NCBI RefSeq assembly: GCF_033239625.1
Contig: NZ_BTCK01000005.1
Coordinates: 1-64,000, forward strand
Reading direction: 5' to 3'
DNA from: Paenibacillus_T sp033239625
GTDB lineage: Bacteria; Bacillota; Bacilli; Paenibacillales; Paenibacillaceae
DNA length: 64,000 bases
In this document: one piece after another, positions 28,841 to 37,310 of the stretch
How the letters are laid out: every line of letters starts with the position of its first letter
Numbering within the stretch: the stretch's first letter is position 1
The notes under the pieces: generated by a model
What the model was told of the DNA's origin: nothing
Database searches by the model: none
The model's input: the letters and a program-made list of their open reading frames with translations, nothing else
Made by a program: the position numbers and the translations under genes

Positions 28841-30007
28841 ATGAAAATAACGATTGCTGGAACAGGTTATGTAGGATTATCAAATGCAATTTTGCTCGCC
28901 CAACATAACGAGGTAATAGCACTCGACATTATCCAAGAAAAAGTAGATATGATTAATAACAGAAAGTCACCTATTATCGATAACGAGATAGAGGAGTATT
29001 TAGCTAGTAAAGAGCTAAATTTAACGGCAACAACTGATAACTACAAAGCGTTTAAAGATGCACAATTCGTTATAATAGCTACGCCTACTAATTATGATCC
29101 TGAACTTAACTATTTTAATACTCGGACAGTTGAGGCTGTTATAGCCAATGTGTTATCGATCAATCCAGATGCGGTAATGGTAATTAAGTCGACAGTTCCT
29201 GTGGGATATACAGCTAAAGTAAGGGAAAAATTCGAAACGGAAAATATAATCTTTTCACCAGAGTTTCTAAGAGAGGGTAAGGCATTGTATGATAACCTGT
29301 ATCCTTCGCGTATTATTGTAGGGGAGCAATCAGAGAGAGCAAATAGATTTGCGAATTTATTGGCTGCGGGTGCAGAAAAAAAGCAAATTGATATTCTGTT
29401 TACAAACTCTACTGAGGCGGAAGCGATTAAGCTTTTTGCGAATACATACCTAGCGATGCGGGTTGCCTTCTTTAACGAGCTTGATACGTATGCGGAAGTA
29501 AGACAGCTAAATACGAAGCAGATCATTGAAGGTGTGGGGCTGGATCCTAGAATTGGTGATTACTATAATAACCCTTCCTTTGGTTATGGCGGTTATTGTC
29601 TACCGAAAGACACAAAGCAGCTATTGGCAAACTATTCTGATGTCCCTAACAGTATTATGGGGGCGGTTGTGGATGCGAATAGAACGAGGAAAGATCATAT
29701 TGCAGATATGATCCTGCGGAAGCAGCCTAAAGTAGTTGGTATATTCAGATTAACAATGAAGATGGACTCAGATAATTTCCGACAGTCTGCAATTCAAGGT
29801 GTTATGAAGCGAATAAAAGCCAAAGGAATTGAAGTAATCGTTTATGAGCCGTCATTAAACGAAACGGTTTTTTATAATTCTAAAGTAATTAATAATCTCG
29901 AGGAATTTAAAGCTGTTAGTGATGTTATTGTAACGAATAGGTTATCAAATGATCTAAGTGATGTAATATCGAAAGTGTATACTAGGGATTTATTTAGTAA
30001 GGACTAA
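28841..30007 (+). CDS. ugd: UDP-glucose 6-dehydrogenase
   Basis: 388 residues from ATG 28841; an in-frame GTG lies at 28832. NAD motif GTGYVGLSNA, STVPVGYT, SPEFLREGKALYDN, and catalytic Cys in GYGGYCLPKDTKQL. Oxidises UDP-Glc (from galU) to UDP-GlcA. Short form (about 390 aa) as in Wzx/Wzy capsule loci. BY-kinases commonly activate Ugd by Tyr phosphorylation, a plausible link to the kinase at 17838. Confidence 0.94.
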   Translation: MKITIAGTGYVGLSNAILLAQHNEVIALDIIQEKVDMINNRKSPIIDNEIEEYLASKELNLTATTDNYKAFKDAQFVIIATPTNYDPELNYFNTRTVEAVIANVLSINPDAVMVIKSTVPVGYTAKVREKFETENIIFSPEFLREGKALYDNLYPSRIIVGEQSERANRFANLLAAGAEKKQIDILFTNSTEAEAIKLFANTYLAMRVAFFNELDTYAEVRQLNTKQIIEGVGLDPRIGDYYNNPSFGYGGYCLPKDTKQLLANYSDVPNSIMGAVVDANRTRKDHIADMILRKQPKVVGIFRLTMKMDSDNFRQSAIQGVMKRIKAKGIEVIVYEPSLNETVFYNSKVINNLEEFKAVSDVIVTNRLSNDLSDVISKVYTRDLFSKD

Positions 30008-30119
30008 CGATACGGCTTATGAACAAACGCTCTAATTATTCTAAAATTATGTAAGTCTGCAAATCACTAGATACTCCTGCTATATTGAGTAAAATATTAT
30101 GATTAACATGTGAGGTAAT

Positions 30120-31193
30120 ATGACTGAAACTAGAACGAGGGAAAAACGGTATCGCTCAAAGAAAAAAATGAAACGCTGGGTGAAGTGGCTCATTATCGTT
30201 GTCTTGGTACTTTTCCTACTTGTTATTGCGGTACTGGGTTACGGATATTGGTATATTAAATCCGTTAGCCTTGATGATATTAAGAGCCGTCATCAGCCTG
30301 ATGAAAATGGTACAAGCGTTGTAGAACCCGTTAAGATTCCAGGTGTGCTTGAAGGCGCGGTTGACAAAGCCGCTGGTCTAGTAGGTAAGGATATCGAGGG
30401 ACAGGATGCATTAGATGTTGCGTCAATATTGTTGAACTCGGGGCTGAGTCTACGAGAGATTAAATATCTCCAAGGGACTGCTGCGTATGATCTGACTACG
30501 GAAGAGAAGCAGCGTATTCGTGATTTGCTGTTAGAGAAGTTGAAGCCTGAAGAAATTGAGTTGCTGCGATCAATAACGAGCAAATATGGGAAGACGCTGA
30601 GAATACTTGATTCTGATTTTCCGATTGAATGGGTAGGCGAGAGAGATCCTGAGAAAATCAAGGAATATGATCGTAAATGGGATGAATTGAAGAAGAATAA
30701 AGCAGTGGGCACAACAACAAATAAAGATGCTGCCATTGAGGGAAAAGAAGGAAATAACAATACCGGTAAAGATAGTGTGATGGTTCCAGATAAGGGTACA
30801 GATACATCTGGGGATGCAGAGCAATTAGATGCGAAGGCGACTGAGAAGAAAACCGAAATCAACGCCAAGTACGACCAAAAGCTTGCATCTCTCAAGTCAA
30901 CCTGTACGGCTAAGAGCAATACACTGCTGAATGCTATACTGGCAGACCTGGACGCGGATCCGAAAGCGTCGCTCAGCAAGCTGCAGGCAAAGTTCCTTGG
31001 TCAGCTTGCGGATGCAGAAGCCACGTGTGACAGTCAGTTCAGCCAGCTTCAAGCTCAGGCGAAGGCTGACTATAAGGCGGCCGGTATTCCGGCGACTTCG
31101 ATGCCTAACTGGAAATCGGAATATGATAAGGCGAAAGTTGCTGCTCGTTCCGCCGGCATTTCTGCAATTATGAAACAGATGAACGGAAAGTAG
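30120..31193 (+). CDS. Membrane-anchored protein with extracellular helical domain
   Basis: 357 residues. A basic N-terminus (TREKRYRSKKKMKRWVKW) precedes one TM helix (~20-45), then an outside region with helical SGLSLREIKYLQG and TTEEKQRIRDLLLEKLKPEE, a Lys/Asp/Thr/Gly linker, and a C-terminal helical domain from ~245 with two Cys (STCTAK, EATCDSQ). That terminal domain resembles the C-terminal domain of the next protein. GAGGTAAT precedes the ATG. Downstream of ugd and 10 bp from the next gene, it probably belongs with the EPS locus; molecular role unknown. Confidence 0.8.
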   Translation: MTETRTREKRYRSKKKMKRWVKWLIIVVLVLFLLVIAVLGYGYWYIKSVSLDDIKSRHQPDENGTSVVEPVKIPGVLEGAVDKAAGLVGKDIEGQDALDVASILLNSGLSLREIKYLQGTAAYDLTTEEKQRIRDLLLEKLKPEEIELLRSITSKYGKTLRILDSDFPIEWVGERDPEKIKEYDRKWDELKKNKAVGTTTNKDAAIEGKEGNNNTGKDSVMVPDKGTDTSGDAEQLDAKATEKKTEINAKYDQKLASLKSTCTAKSNTLLNAILADLDADPKASLSKLQAKFLGQLADAEATCDSQFSQLQAQAKADYKAAGIPATSMPNWKSEYDKAKVAARSAGISAIMKQMNGK

Positions 31194-31202
31194 GGATAAA
31201 CG

Positions 31203-32210
31203 TTGGGTACAAAATTAAAATCTATTTGGGTAGCGATTATCGCACTTGCGCTAATGCTCCCATCAGTCGCGAATGCGCAAACAACAACGAGTAAACCAGT
31301 GAAAGTGCAAACGTCTGCGTTTGAGCTCGTATTCGACGGCAAGACCGTGAACCTACCGGATGGGCAGTTTATATTTGTGAATCAAGGCACGTCCTATGTG
31401 CCGGTTCGCTTTATCTCATATGCGCTTCAGAAGAAGGTAGTGTGGGATAGCGCAACGAAGAAAGTGACCGTAACGGAACCGTCTGCTAATGAGCTTACCG
31501 TCCTTCGCGAGTATTTGATGAACGCTGCAGGGGAGAAAGGGAAACAATCCTCGGTAGGCGGAACGACGGTTACAGCATCGCCGATTAGTGCTGCATTTGT
31601 CTTTGATGGTGTTGCACGCAATCTGCCAGCAGGACAATCGGCTTTCATTGTTAACAATTCAATCTATGTACCGGTTCGATTCATGAGCGAGAGCATCGGA
31701 ACTCAAATTAAGTGGGACTCGGCGAACCATCGTATTTCGGGCGAATCGAAGTCGTACCGCGAGGAACAACAGTCGAACGGTGACGATGGCGGGAAGTCGG
31801 ACGGATCAACTGGTGGAGAACAAGGTACGAATAACGGTACGTCGTCCGGTAATGGTACAGGTGCAGGATCTGCAGGCGGAAGTGGAGTGGTAAACAAACC
31901 GACGTATGAGCAGATCAAATCTGAAGCGGATTCGAAGCTGGAGTCACTCTATAATTCAGCCAAATCAAGCTTCCTAAGCTTAGCTCAACAATATCTAAGT
32001 GCGACGGACAAGGCTGCGAAGCAAACAATCTATGCGCAAGGTGAAGCTTACCTATCCGACATCACGTCACAGTTTAATGCTATTCTTTCAGACACTGAGG
32101 CCAAATTGACAGCAAACGGCTATAGCACAGCTATCATTCAAGAGTATCGTAATCGATTTGATTCGGAGATTGCTGCAGGCCGTCAAACACTTGCGGCTAT
32201 GATGAAGTAA
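31203..32210 (+). CDS. Secreted protein with two copper-amine-oxidase-N-like stalk repeats
   Basis: 335 residues from TTG, with AGGGAT upstream. Signal peptide cleaved near VANAQ. Two stalk repeats (FELVFDGKTVNLPDGQFIFVN..YVPVRFISYAL..VVWDS and AAFVFDGVARNLPAGQ..YVPVRFMSESIG..IKWDS) of the kind that bind Gram-positive cell walls. A Gly/Ser/Asn linker (~195-235) leads to a C-terminal helical domain (YEQIKSEADSKLESLYNSA onward) similar to that of the upstream protein. Likely an exported wall-associated partner of that membrane protein. Confidence 0.85.
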   Translation: MGTKLKSIWVAIIALALMLPSVANAQTTTSKPVKVQTSAFELVFDGKTVNLPDGQFIFVNQGTSYVPVRFISYALQKKVVWDSATKKVTVTEPSANELTVLREYLMNAAGEKGKQSSVGGTTVTASPISAAFVFDGVARNLPAGQSAFIVNNSIYVPVRFMSESIGTQIKWDSANHRISGESKSYREEQQSNGDDGGKSDGSTGGEQGTNNGTSSGNGTGAGSAGGSGVVNKPTYEQIKSEADSKLESLYNSAKSSFLSLAQQYLSATDKAAKQTIYAQGEAYLSDITSQFNAILSDTEAKLTANGYSTAIIQEYRNRFDSEIAAGRQTLAAMMK

Positions 32211-32242
32211 CTCGACTTGACTTGCTGCGGTTTTCTTATTAC

Positions 32243-32566
32243 CTATAGCTTAAATAGAAAATCTACGATCTGAGTACCATATACGTTCATACCGGCTAGC
32301 ATAACTGCCCCATCGGCGGCGATGCTAGCCAGTATGAAGATGGTGAATGATAACGGATGGCGAGACATCATTTTCATTCCCGCGACATGTGATGCCGCCA
32401 GCAGGGTAGCGTAGAACGATAATATAACCGTGGAAACTGGTGAAATAGCGTTACCTCGTAAGATGAGATTGCTGATTAAGTAAATGAGTACAGGCAGCAG
32501 AAGCGATGACAATAGGAGTTGACTGAGTATTACCACGGATTGACGCTTCAGTTTAAGTGCGTACAT
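32243..32566 (-). CDS. Small membrane protein, paralogue 1
   Basis: 107 residues from ATG 32566; upstream codons lack support because the run of Gs (AGGGGGG) forms the ribosome site here. Three hydrophobic segments: about 10-37, 44-65 and 72-95. It is a paralogue of the protein at 33784-34098, sharing QLLLSS-LLPV-IYL, YATLL--SH, and AD-A-ML-GMN-YGT--D-L. The conserved polar residues inside helices hint at a channel or binding function. I do not recognise the family. The same palindrome precedes both genes. Confidence 0.75.
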   Translation of the reverse strand: MYALKLKRQSVVILSQLLLSSLLLPVLIYLISNLILRGNAISPVSTVILSFYATLLAASHVAGMKMMSRHPLSFTIFILASIAADGAVMLAGMNVYGTQIVDFLFKL

Positions 32567-32595
32567 CGTGAAGTCCCCCCCTCTTTTTCTGCTCT

Positions 32596-32618
32596 TTATG
32601 ATACGAATTGTATCATAA
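32596..32618. promoter_or_regulatory. GATAC-N5-GTATC operator, site A
   Basis: Perfect 9-bp arms TTATGATAC and GTATCATAA around GAATT, 30 bases before the ATG of small membrane paralogue 1. It lies in the region shared with divergent gmd. Probable binding site of a dimeric regulator. Confidence 0.75.
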
Positions 32619-32785
32619 ATTCCCTTTCTTTCAAATCCCCCCCACCAAATAATAGACATCATATAGCCGTGTTCATCTTGGTTGCCGAGCATAAAGTAGT
32701 GTAAGATGCATGCTTTGCTTATATGCTCCCCAGTCATTCGTTATGTACAGCAACGAAAGATATAGCAACCAGAAGGGAAGAACAT

Positions 32786-33745
32786 ATGAAACGCGCACTC
32801 ATTACAGGCATCACGGGGCAGGATGGCTCGTATTTGGCGGAGCTGCTGCTGGAGAAGGGCTATGAGGTCTATGGGTTGAGACGCAGAACGAGCACTCCGA
32901 ATTACGAGAATGTGGCAGCGATTCAAGATCGGGTCCACTGGGTGTCCGGGGATCTGACCGATCTGTCGTCGCTTATTGAAGCGGTGCGGGTGTCAGACCC
33001 GGATGAGGTGTACAATCTGGCGGCGCAGTCGTTCGTCGCGGCGTCGTGGCCGCAGCCGATTGCGACGGGGCAGATTACGGCGCTGGCCGTTGCGAATATG
33101 CTAGAGGCGGTACGGATTGTTAAGCCGACGGCACGCTTCTATCAGGCATCAAGCAGCGAAATGTTCGGTAAGGTCGTCGAGACGCCGCAAAAGGAAACGA
33201 CACCATTTTATCCGAGAAGCCCGTATGGGGTGGCCAAAGTGTACGGTCATTGGATTACGGTCAATTATCGGGAAAGCTTCAATATGTACGCATGCTCGGG
33301 CATTCTGTTCAACCATGAATCGCCGCGTCGGGGCTTGGAATTCGTGACGCGCAAAGTTACGAATGCGGCTGCACGCATTAAGCTTGGGCTGGATCATGAG
33401 CTGCGAATGGGCAATCTGGATGCGCTTCGCGACTGGGGTTATGCAGGTGACTACGTGAAGGCGATGTGGCTTATGCTGCAGCAGGATGAACCGGACGATT
33501 ATGTTATTGCAACGGGAGAAACGCACTCGGTTCGAGAGTTGTTGGAAGTCGCATTCGGTTATGTAGGCTTGGATTACCGGCAATATGTCGTGATTGATCC
33601 GGCATTCGTACGTCCGGCTGAGGTGGATTTGCTGTTAGGCGATAGCTCGAAAGCAGGAAGTAAGCTTGGATGGAAGCGGGAAGTGGATTTCAAGCAGTTG
33701 ATCGAGATGATGGTAGATCGTGATCTGGAGCGTAATCAAAAATAA
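32786..33745 (+). CDS. gmd: GDP-mannose 4,6-dehydratase
   Basis: 319 residues from ATG 32786, with GAAGGGAAG upstream. Extended short-chain dehydrogenase making GDP-4-keto-6-deoxymannose. ALITGITGQDGSYLAELLL, YGLRRRTSTPN, NLAAQSFVAASW, SSSEMFGK, SPYGVAKVYGHW and LFNHESPRRG are all Gmd-specific. No reductase (Rmd or WcaG type) and no mannose-1-P guanylyltransferase is nearby, so the end sugar (D-rhamnose, fucose or other) cannot be told. Flanked on both sides by minus-strand small membrane paralogues. Confidence 0.94.
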   Translation: MKRALITGITGQDGSYLAELLLEKGYEVYGLRRRTSTPNYENVAAIQDRVHWVSGDLTDLSSLIEAVRVSDPDEVYNLAAQSFVAASWPQPIATGQITALAVANMLEAVRIVKPTARFYQASSSEMFGKVVETPQKETTPFYPRSPYGVAKVYGHWITVNYRESFNMYACSGILFNHESPRRGLEFVTRKVTNAAARIKLGLDHELRMGNLDALRDWGYAGDYVKAMWLMLQQDEPDDYVIATGETHSVRELLEVAFGYVGLDYRQYVVIDPAFVRPAEVDLLLGDSSKAGSKLGWKREVDFKQLIEMMVDRDLERNQK

Positions 33746-33783
33746 GACGTGGAGCGTCGGTTGGTGTCAGCGAGAAGCGGGCG

Positions 33784-34098
33784 TTACATTCGGATAAGCA
33801 GGTCGATGACCGTCGTACCATACCAGTTCATACCGACCAGCATAGCGGCGGCATCGGCAACTAGCACAGTAGGGATAATCATCGCGAGCGCGTGCGCATT
33901 GCGTTTCATGACGCGAATGCCGATGGCGTGGGATAGGATAAGCAGCGATGCATAAACAGCGATAACCGAGGCCGAGATGGTCGATAACGAGCCCGTCATC
34001 ATGACGGGGGCACACAAGTAAACGATTACAGGCATAAGAATCGATGAGAGCACCAGCTGGCACATGACGGCCATAGCATGGTGCAAAGGAAAGGACAT
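33784..34098 (-). CDS. Small membrane protein, paralogue 2
   Basis: 104 residues from ATG 34098, with AGGAGG eight bases upstream. Three hydrophobic segments; about half its positions match or resemble paralogue 1, including MCQLVLSSILMPVIVYL, VYASLLILSH and VADAAAMLVGMNWYGT. The control palindrome at 34125-34147 has the same 5-base spacing as that of paralogue 1. Function unknown. The gene stands alone between gmd and rmlC, on the opposite strand. Confidence 0.78.
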   Translation of the reverse strand: MSFPLHHAMAVMCQLVLSSILMPVIVYLCAPVMMTGSLSTISASVIAVYASLLILSHAIGIRVMKRNAHALAMIIPTVLVADAAAMLVGMNWYGTTVIDLLIRM

Positions 34099-34124
34099 GA
34101 CATAACCTCCTATTTTTTTAGACT

Positions 34125-34147
34125 GTATGATACATATTGTATCATAC
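34125..34147. promoter_or_regulatory. GATAC-N5-GTATC operator, site B
   Basis: Perfect 9-bp arms GTATGATAC and GTATCATAC around ATATT, just upstream of paralogue 2. TATGAT inside it could also serve as a -10, which would suit repression. Confidence 0.75.
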
Positions 34148-34308
34148 TTTGTTGTCGTTTCAATCCTGAAATTATCGATTTTCCATATATCAACCGTCAA
34201 ATTCGCCTATAATTCTTCGCGCCTGCCAACATATGCTGTAGAAGGACGACGACGGGCCGGGAGCACGGTGCGTGTTTCTTCGAGGTGTCCGGCTGCAATA
34301 TAGTTAGT

Positions 34309-34476
34309 GTTCAAAAAGTCGGGTTTTCAGCACCGAGAAGATTGCGAGAACCTGAAGAAGGAGGAACGGAGTGTAGGCAACACCTACATGAGTACCGGAC
34401 TTCGAAGGTGAACGCAAGCTTCGATGCCGAACAGGCTTCTGGATTCGCTTCGTGATCAAAAGACGACTTTTTGAAC
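34309..34476. mobile_element. MITE-like or structured intergenic element, 168 bp
   Basis: Terminal inverted repeats GTTCAAAAAGTCG (34309-34321) and CGACTTTTTGAAC (34464-34476). No coding capacity. The inside has further hairpins, such as TGTAGG-caaca-CCTACA at 34373-34389. Single ends of the same element occur at 39987 and 52409. It lies directly before rmlC and may affect its expression. It could be a non-autonomous transposon or a dispersed RNA element. Confidence 0.7.
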
Positions 34477-34499
34477 TACCTCTAATAAGGAATCGGGCG

Positions 34500-35069
34500 G
34501 TGAACGATACATTGAATATCCGACCAACGGGGCTGTCGGGGGCGAAGCTGATCGAGCCGGCTGTATTCGGCGATCATCGAGGCTTCTTCATGGAGAGCTA
34601 TCAGGAACGGCTGTGGGATGAACGCGGCTTGGCCTATCGATTCGTGCAGGACAATCATTCTTTGTCGCGGGAGGCAGGCGTGCTGCGTGGGCTTCACTAT
34701 CAGCTGAATCCGCAGGCGCAGACGAAGCTGGTGCGTGTGACGAAGGGTGCGATCTATGACGTCATTGTCGATATTCGGCGCGGTTCTCCGACTTATGGCA
34801 AGTGGGAAGGATTCATTTTATCGGCGGATAACAAAAGACAGCTGCTCGTGCCGCGCGGCTTCGCGCATGGTTTCTGTACGCTTGTTCAAGACTGCGAGGT
34901 ACAATATAAGGTGGATCAATATTACTCGCAGGCGCATGACCGAGGCATCGCATGGAATGACCCTGCGCTTGCCATTGATTGGCCGACGAACGCTCCTGTG
35001 CTGTCGGATAAGGATGGCCGGCATCCGCTGCTGGCGGACGCGGACAACAATTTTGACTATGAAGGATGA
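34500..35069 (+). CDS. rmlC: dTDP-4-dehydrorhamnose 3,5-epimerase
   Basis: 189 residues from GTG 34500, with AAGGA upstream. Cupin epimerase. GDHRGFFMESYQE, QDNHSLSREAGVLRGLHYQ (catalytic His), GAIYDVIVDIRRGSPTYGKW and VPRGFAHGFCTL match RmlC. It converts dTDP-4-keto-6-deoxyglucose to the L-rhamno form. Its stop lies 5 bases before the rmlB start at 35075. Confidence 0.95.
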   Translation: MNDTLNIRPTGLSGAKLIEPAVFGDHRGFFMESYQERLWDERGLAYRFVQDNHSLSREAGVLRGLHYQLNPQAQTKLVRVTKGAIYDVIVDIRRGSPTYGKWEGFILSADNKRQLLVPRGFAHGFCTLVQDCEVQYKVDQYYSQAHDRGIAWNDPALAIDWPTNAPVLSDKDGRHPLLADADNNFDYEG

Positions 35070-35074
35070 AACGA

Positions 35075-36097
35075 ATGAAGCTGCTTGTGACCGGCGGAGC
35101 CGGGTTTATCGGAAGCAATTATATTCATTATATGCTTGGCCGTTATGACGACGTGTCGATCATCAATGTCGACCTGCTGACCTACGCGGGCAATCTGTAC
35201 AACCTGCAGGCCGTAGACCAATCCGAACGCTATCGGTTCGTGCGGGCGGATATCTCCAATCGCCAGTCACTGGAGCCTTTGTTTGAGGAAGGGCTGGACG
35301 CGGTTGTGCATTTTGCGGCGGAATCGCATGTTGATCGAAGCATCGAGCGGCCGGATGTGTTCGTACGGACGAACGTTCTCGGTACGCAGACGCTATTGGA
35401 CCTCGCTAGACAATATGAAGTAGGTAAGTTCGTGCATGTATCGACCGATGAGGTGTACGGCACACTTGGTGCGGAAGGGTTGTTCACGGAGACGACGCCG
35501 CTGGCACCGAACAGCCCTTATTCGGCTAGCAAAGCGGGCTCGGACCTGCTTGTGCGTGCTTATCACGAGACCTATGGGCTGCCGGTCAACATCACGCGAT
35601 GCTCGAACAACTACGGGCCTTATCAATTCCCGGAGAAGCTCATTCCGCTGATGCTGCAGCAGGCGATGGATGACAAGCCGCTTCCGGTTTATGGCGATGG
35701 GCTGAACGTGCGCGACTGGCTGTATGTCGAAGATCATTGCAGTGCGATCGACCTGGTGCTGCGCGGCGGCAAGAGCGGAGAGGTGTACAACATCGGCGGA
35801 CGTAATGAGCGGACGAATCTGCAGGTCGTACGTACGATACTGGCGGAGCTGGGCAAACCGGAGTCGCTCATTACGTATGTCGAGGATCGGCTGGGGCACG
35901 ACCGCAGATATGCGATTGACGCCGACAAAATCCGTAACGAGCTCGGCTGGACGCCGAAGCACGACTACGAGAGCGGCATACGGGAGACGATTCGGTGGTA
36001 CCAAGCGAATAGGCAATGGATGGACGACGTGCGAAGCGGCAGCTACCGCGCTTACTACGATATCCGTTATGGCAGCAACGACGGCGATAAGCCATGA
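35075..36097 (+). CDS. rmlB: dTDP-glucose 4,6-dehydratase
   Basis: 340 residues from ATG 35075, with AAGGATG upstream; ATG 35066 overlaps rmlC but sits too near the ribosome site. KLLVTGGAGFIGSNYIHY, FAAESHVDRSI, STDEVYG, PYSASKAGSDLLVRAY and CSNNYGPYQFPEKLIPL are RmlB marks. Second enzyme of dTDP-L-rhamnose synthesis. The first enzyme, RmlA, is not in the window. Confidence 0.96.
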   Translation: MKLLVTGGAGFIGSNYIHYMLGRYDDVSIINVDLLTYAGNLYNLQAVDQSERYRFVRADISNRQSLEPLFEEGLDAVVHFAAESHVDRSIERPDVFVRTNVLGTQTLLDLARQYEVGKFVHVSTDEVYGTLGAEGLFTETTPLAPNSPYSASKAGSDLLVRAYHETYGLPVNITRCSNNYGPYQFPEKLIPLMLQQAMDDKPLPVYGDGLNVRDWLYVEDHCSAIDLVLRGGKSGEVYNIGGRNERTNLQVVRTILAELGKPESLITYVEDRLGHDRRYAIDADKIRNELGWTPKHDYESGIRETIRWYQANRQWMDDVRSGSYRAYYDIRYGSNDGDKP

Positions 36098-37017
36098 CGA
36101 TCGAGCCGAGCGAATCTCCAGCAGCCGAGGTCGCGACACCAACGGTTGGCAAAATAGCTCCGCTGCGCATCGTCGTAACCGGCGCGAACGGCCAACTGGG
36201 CCGCGAGCTTATGCTGCGAAGCGATCCAGCTTATGAGCTGTTCGGCTTCGGCCGCGCCGAGCTGGACATTACCGACCTCGCGCAGTGCCGCGCAGCGCTC
36301 GAACGGATAAAGCCGGACGCAGTCATTCACTGCGCCGCTTATACCGCAGTCGACCGTGCGGAGACGGACTCCGACGCTGCTTACCAAGTCAATGCCGCTG
36401 GCTCTCGCAACATCGCGATCGCAGCGCGCGAAGCAGGGGCTAAGCTGGCCTTCGTCAGCACCGACTACGTCTTCGACGGCCGCTCAACTACGCCTTACAA
36501 CGAGTATGATAGGACGAATCCGCTGACGGTGTACGGCAAGTCGAAGCTGGCCGGCGAGCAGCTTGTTCAATCGCTGCATGATCGATACTTTGTCGTGCGG
36601 ACAGCTTGGGTATACGGAGCGCATGGGGCGAACTTCGTGCGGACGATGCTTCGGCTCGGCGAAGCGGGCGGTACCTTGAAGGTCGTCAGCGATCAGCTTG
36701 GTTCGCCGACCTACACGGCGGATCTGGCGCAGATGCTGCTGACGCTCGTGACGACCGAAGCTTACGGCATCTACCATGCAACGAACAGCGGCAGCTGCTC
36801 ATGGTATGAATTCGCCGCCGCGATCTTCGAGGAGGGCGGCCTCGCGGCTCAAGCGGTGCCTTGCACGACGGCGGAATTCCCGCGTCCTGCGCCGCGCCCC
36901 GCGTATTCGGTGCTCGACCACAGCGCCCTCCGCGCCAATGGTCTCCCGCCGATGCGCCACTGGCGCGAAGCGCTGCGAGACTTCATGCAGCAGCTGCAGC
37001 ACAACGAAAAAGGTTGA
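36094..37017 (+). CDS. rmlD: dTDP-4-dehydrorhamnose reductase
   Basis: 307 residues, ATGA overlap with rmlB. A ~23-residue N-terminal extension precedes LRIVVTGANGQLGRELM. CAAYTAVDRAE, AKLAFVSTDYVFDG, TVYGKSKLAGEQ and RTAWVYG are typical. NADPH-dependent final step giving dTDP-L-rhamnose. Visibly GC-richer than the EPS cassette 7 kb upstream. Confidence 0.95.
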   Translation: MTIEPSESPAAEVATPTVGKIAPLRIVVTGANGQLGRELMLRSDPAYELFGFGRAELDITDLAQCRAALERIKPDAVIHCAAYTAVDRAETDSDAAYQVNAAGSRNIAIAAREAGAKLAFVSTDYVFDGRSTTPYNEYDRTNPLTVYGKSKLAGEQLVQSLHDRYFVVRTAWVYGAHGANFVRTMLRLGEAGGTLKVVSDQLGSPTYTADLAQMLLTLVTTEAYGIYHATNSGSCSWYEFAAAIFEEGGLAAQAVPCTTAEFPRPAPRPAYSVLDHSALRANGLPPMRHWREALRDFMQQLQHNEKG

Positions 37018-37044
37018 GCCCATATGCGGCTCAACCTTTCTTTA
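37007..37044 (+). terminator. Terminator of the rml operon
   Basis: AAAGGTTGAGCC pairs with GGCTCAACCTTT; CTTT follows. It overlaps the last codons of rmlD. Confidence 0.8.
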
Positions 37045-37061
37045 TCCATCCAACCTAATTA

Positions 37062-37310
37062 GTAGAACTGAGATTTTAGTTTTTGCTAATGTGAAACGAG
37101 CAACGGAGCAGACGAATGATTCTGAAGAAGCAGTGGATGCTTACGATGCTGCTTTCCTCCGGAAAGCTTCAAGCGTTCGCCTTTGTGTCCGGATTGTTTC
37201 CTTTTCTGATCTTACATAATCAGAACAATCTGGACACAACAGCGATCGTAAGAACATTCGGCTGAGAAGTTGTATCTGTAAACATTAAGCAACATAAAAC
37301 TCAGCTCTAC
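37062..37310. mobile_element. Long imperfect inverted-repeat element, 249 bp (MITE-like)
   Basis: Ends GTAGAACTGAG and CTCAGCTCTAC; the two halves remain roughly complementary for much of their length (for example ACGAATG near 37111 against CATTCG at 37255). The centre has GGATTGTTT/AACAATCTGG around 37190-37233. No coding capacity. Its right end coincides with the stop codon of the small minus-strand gene at 37307-37456. A clear target duplication was not seen. Confidence 0.6.
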
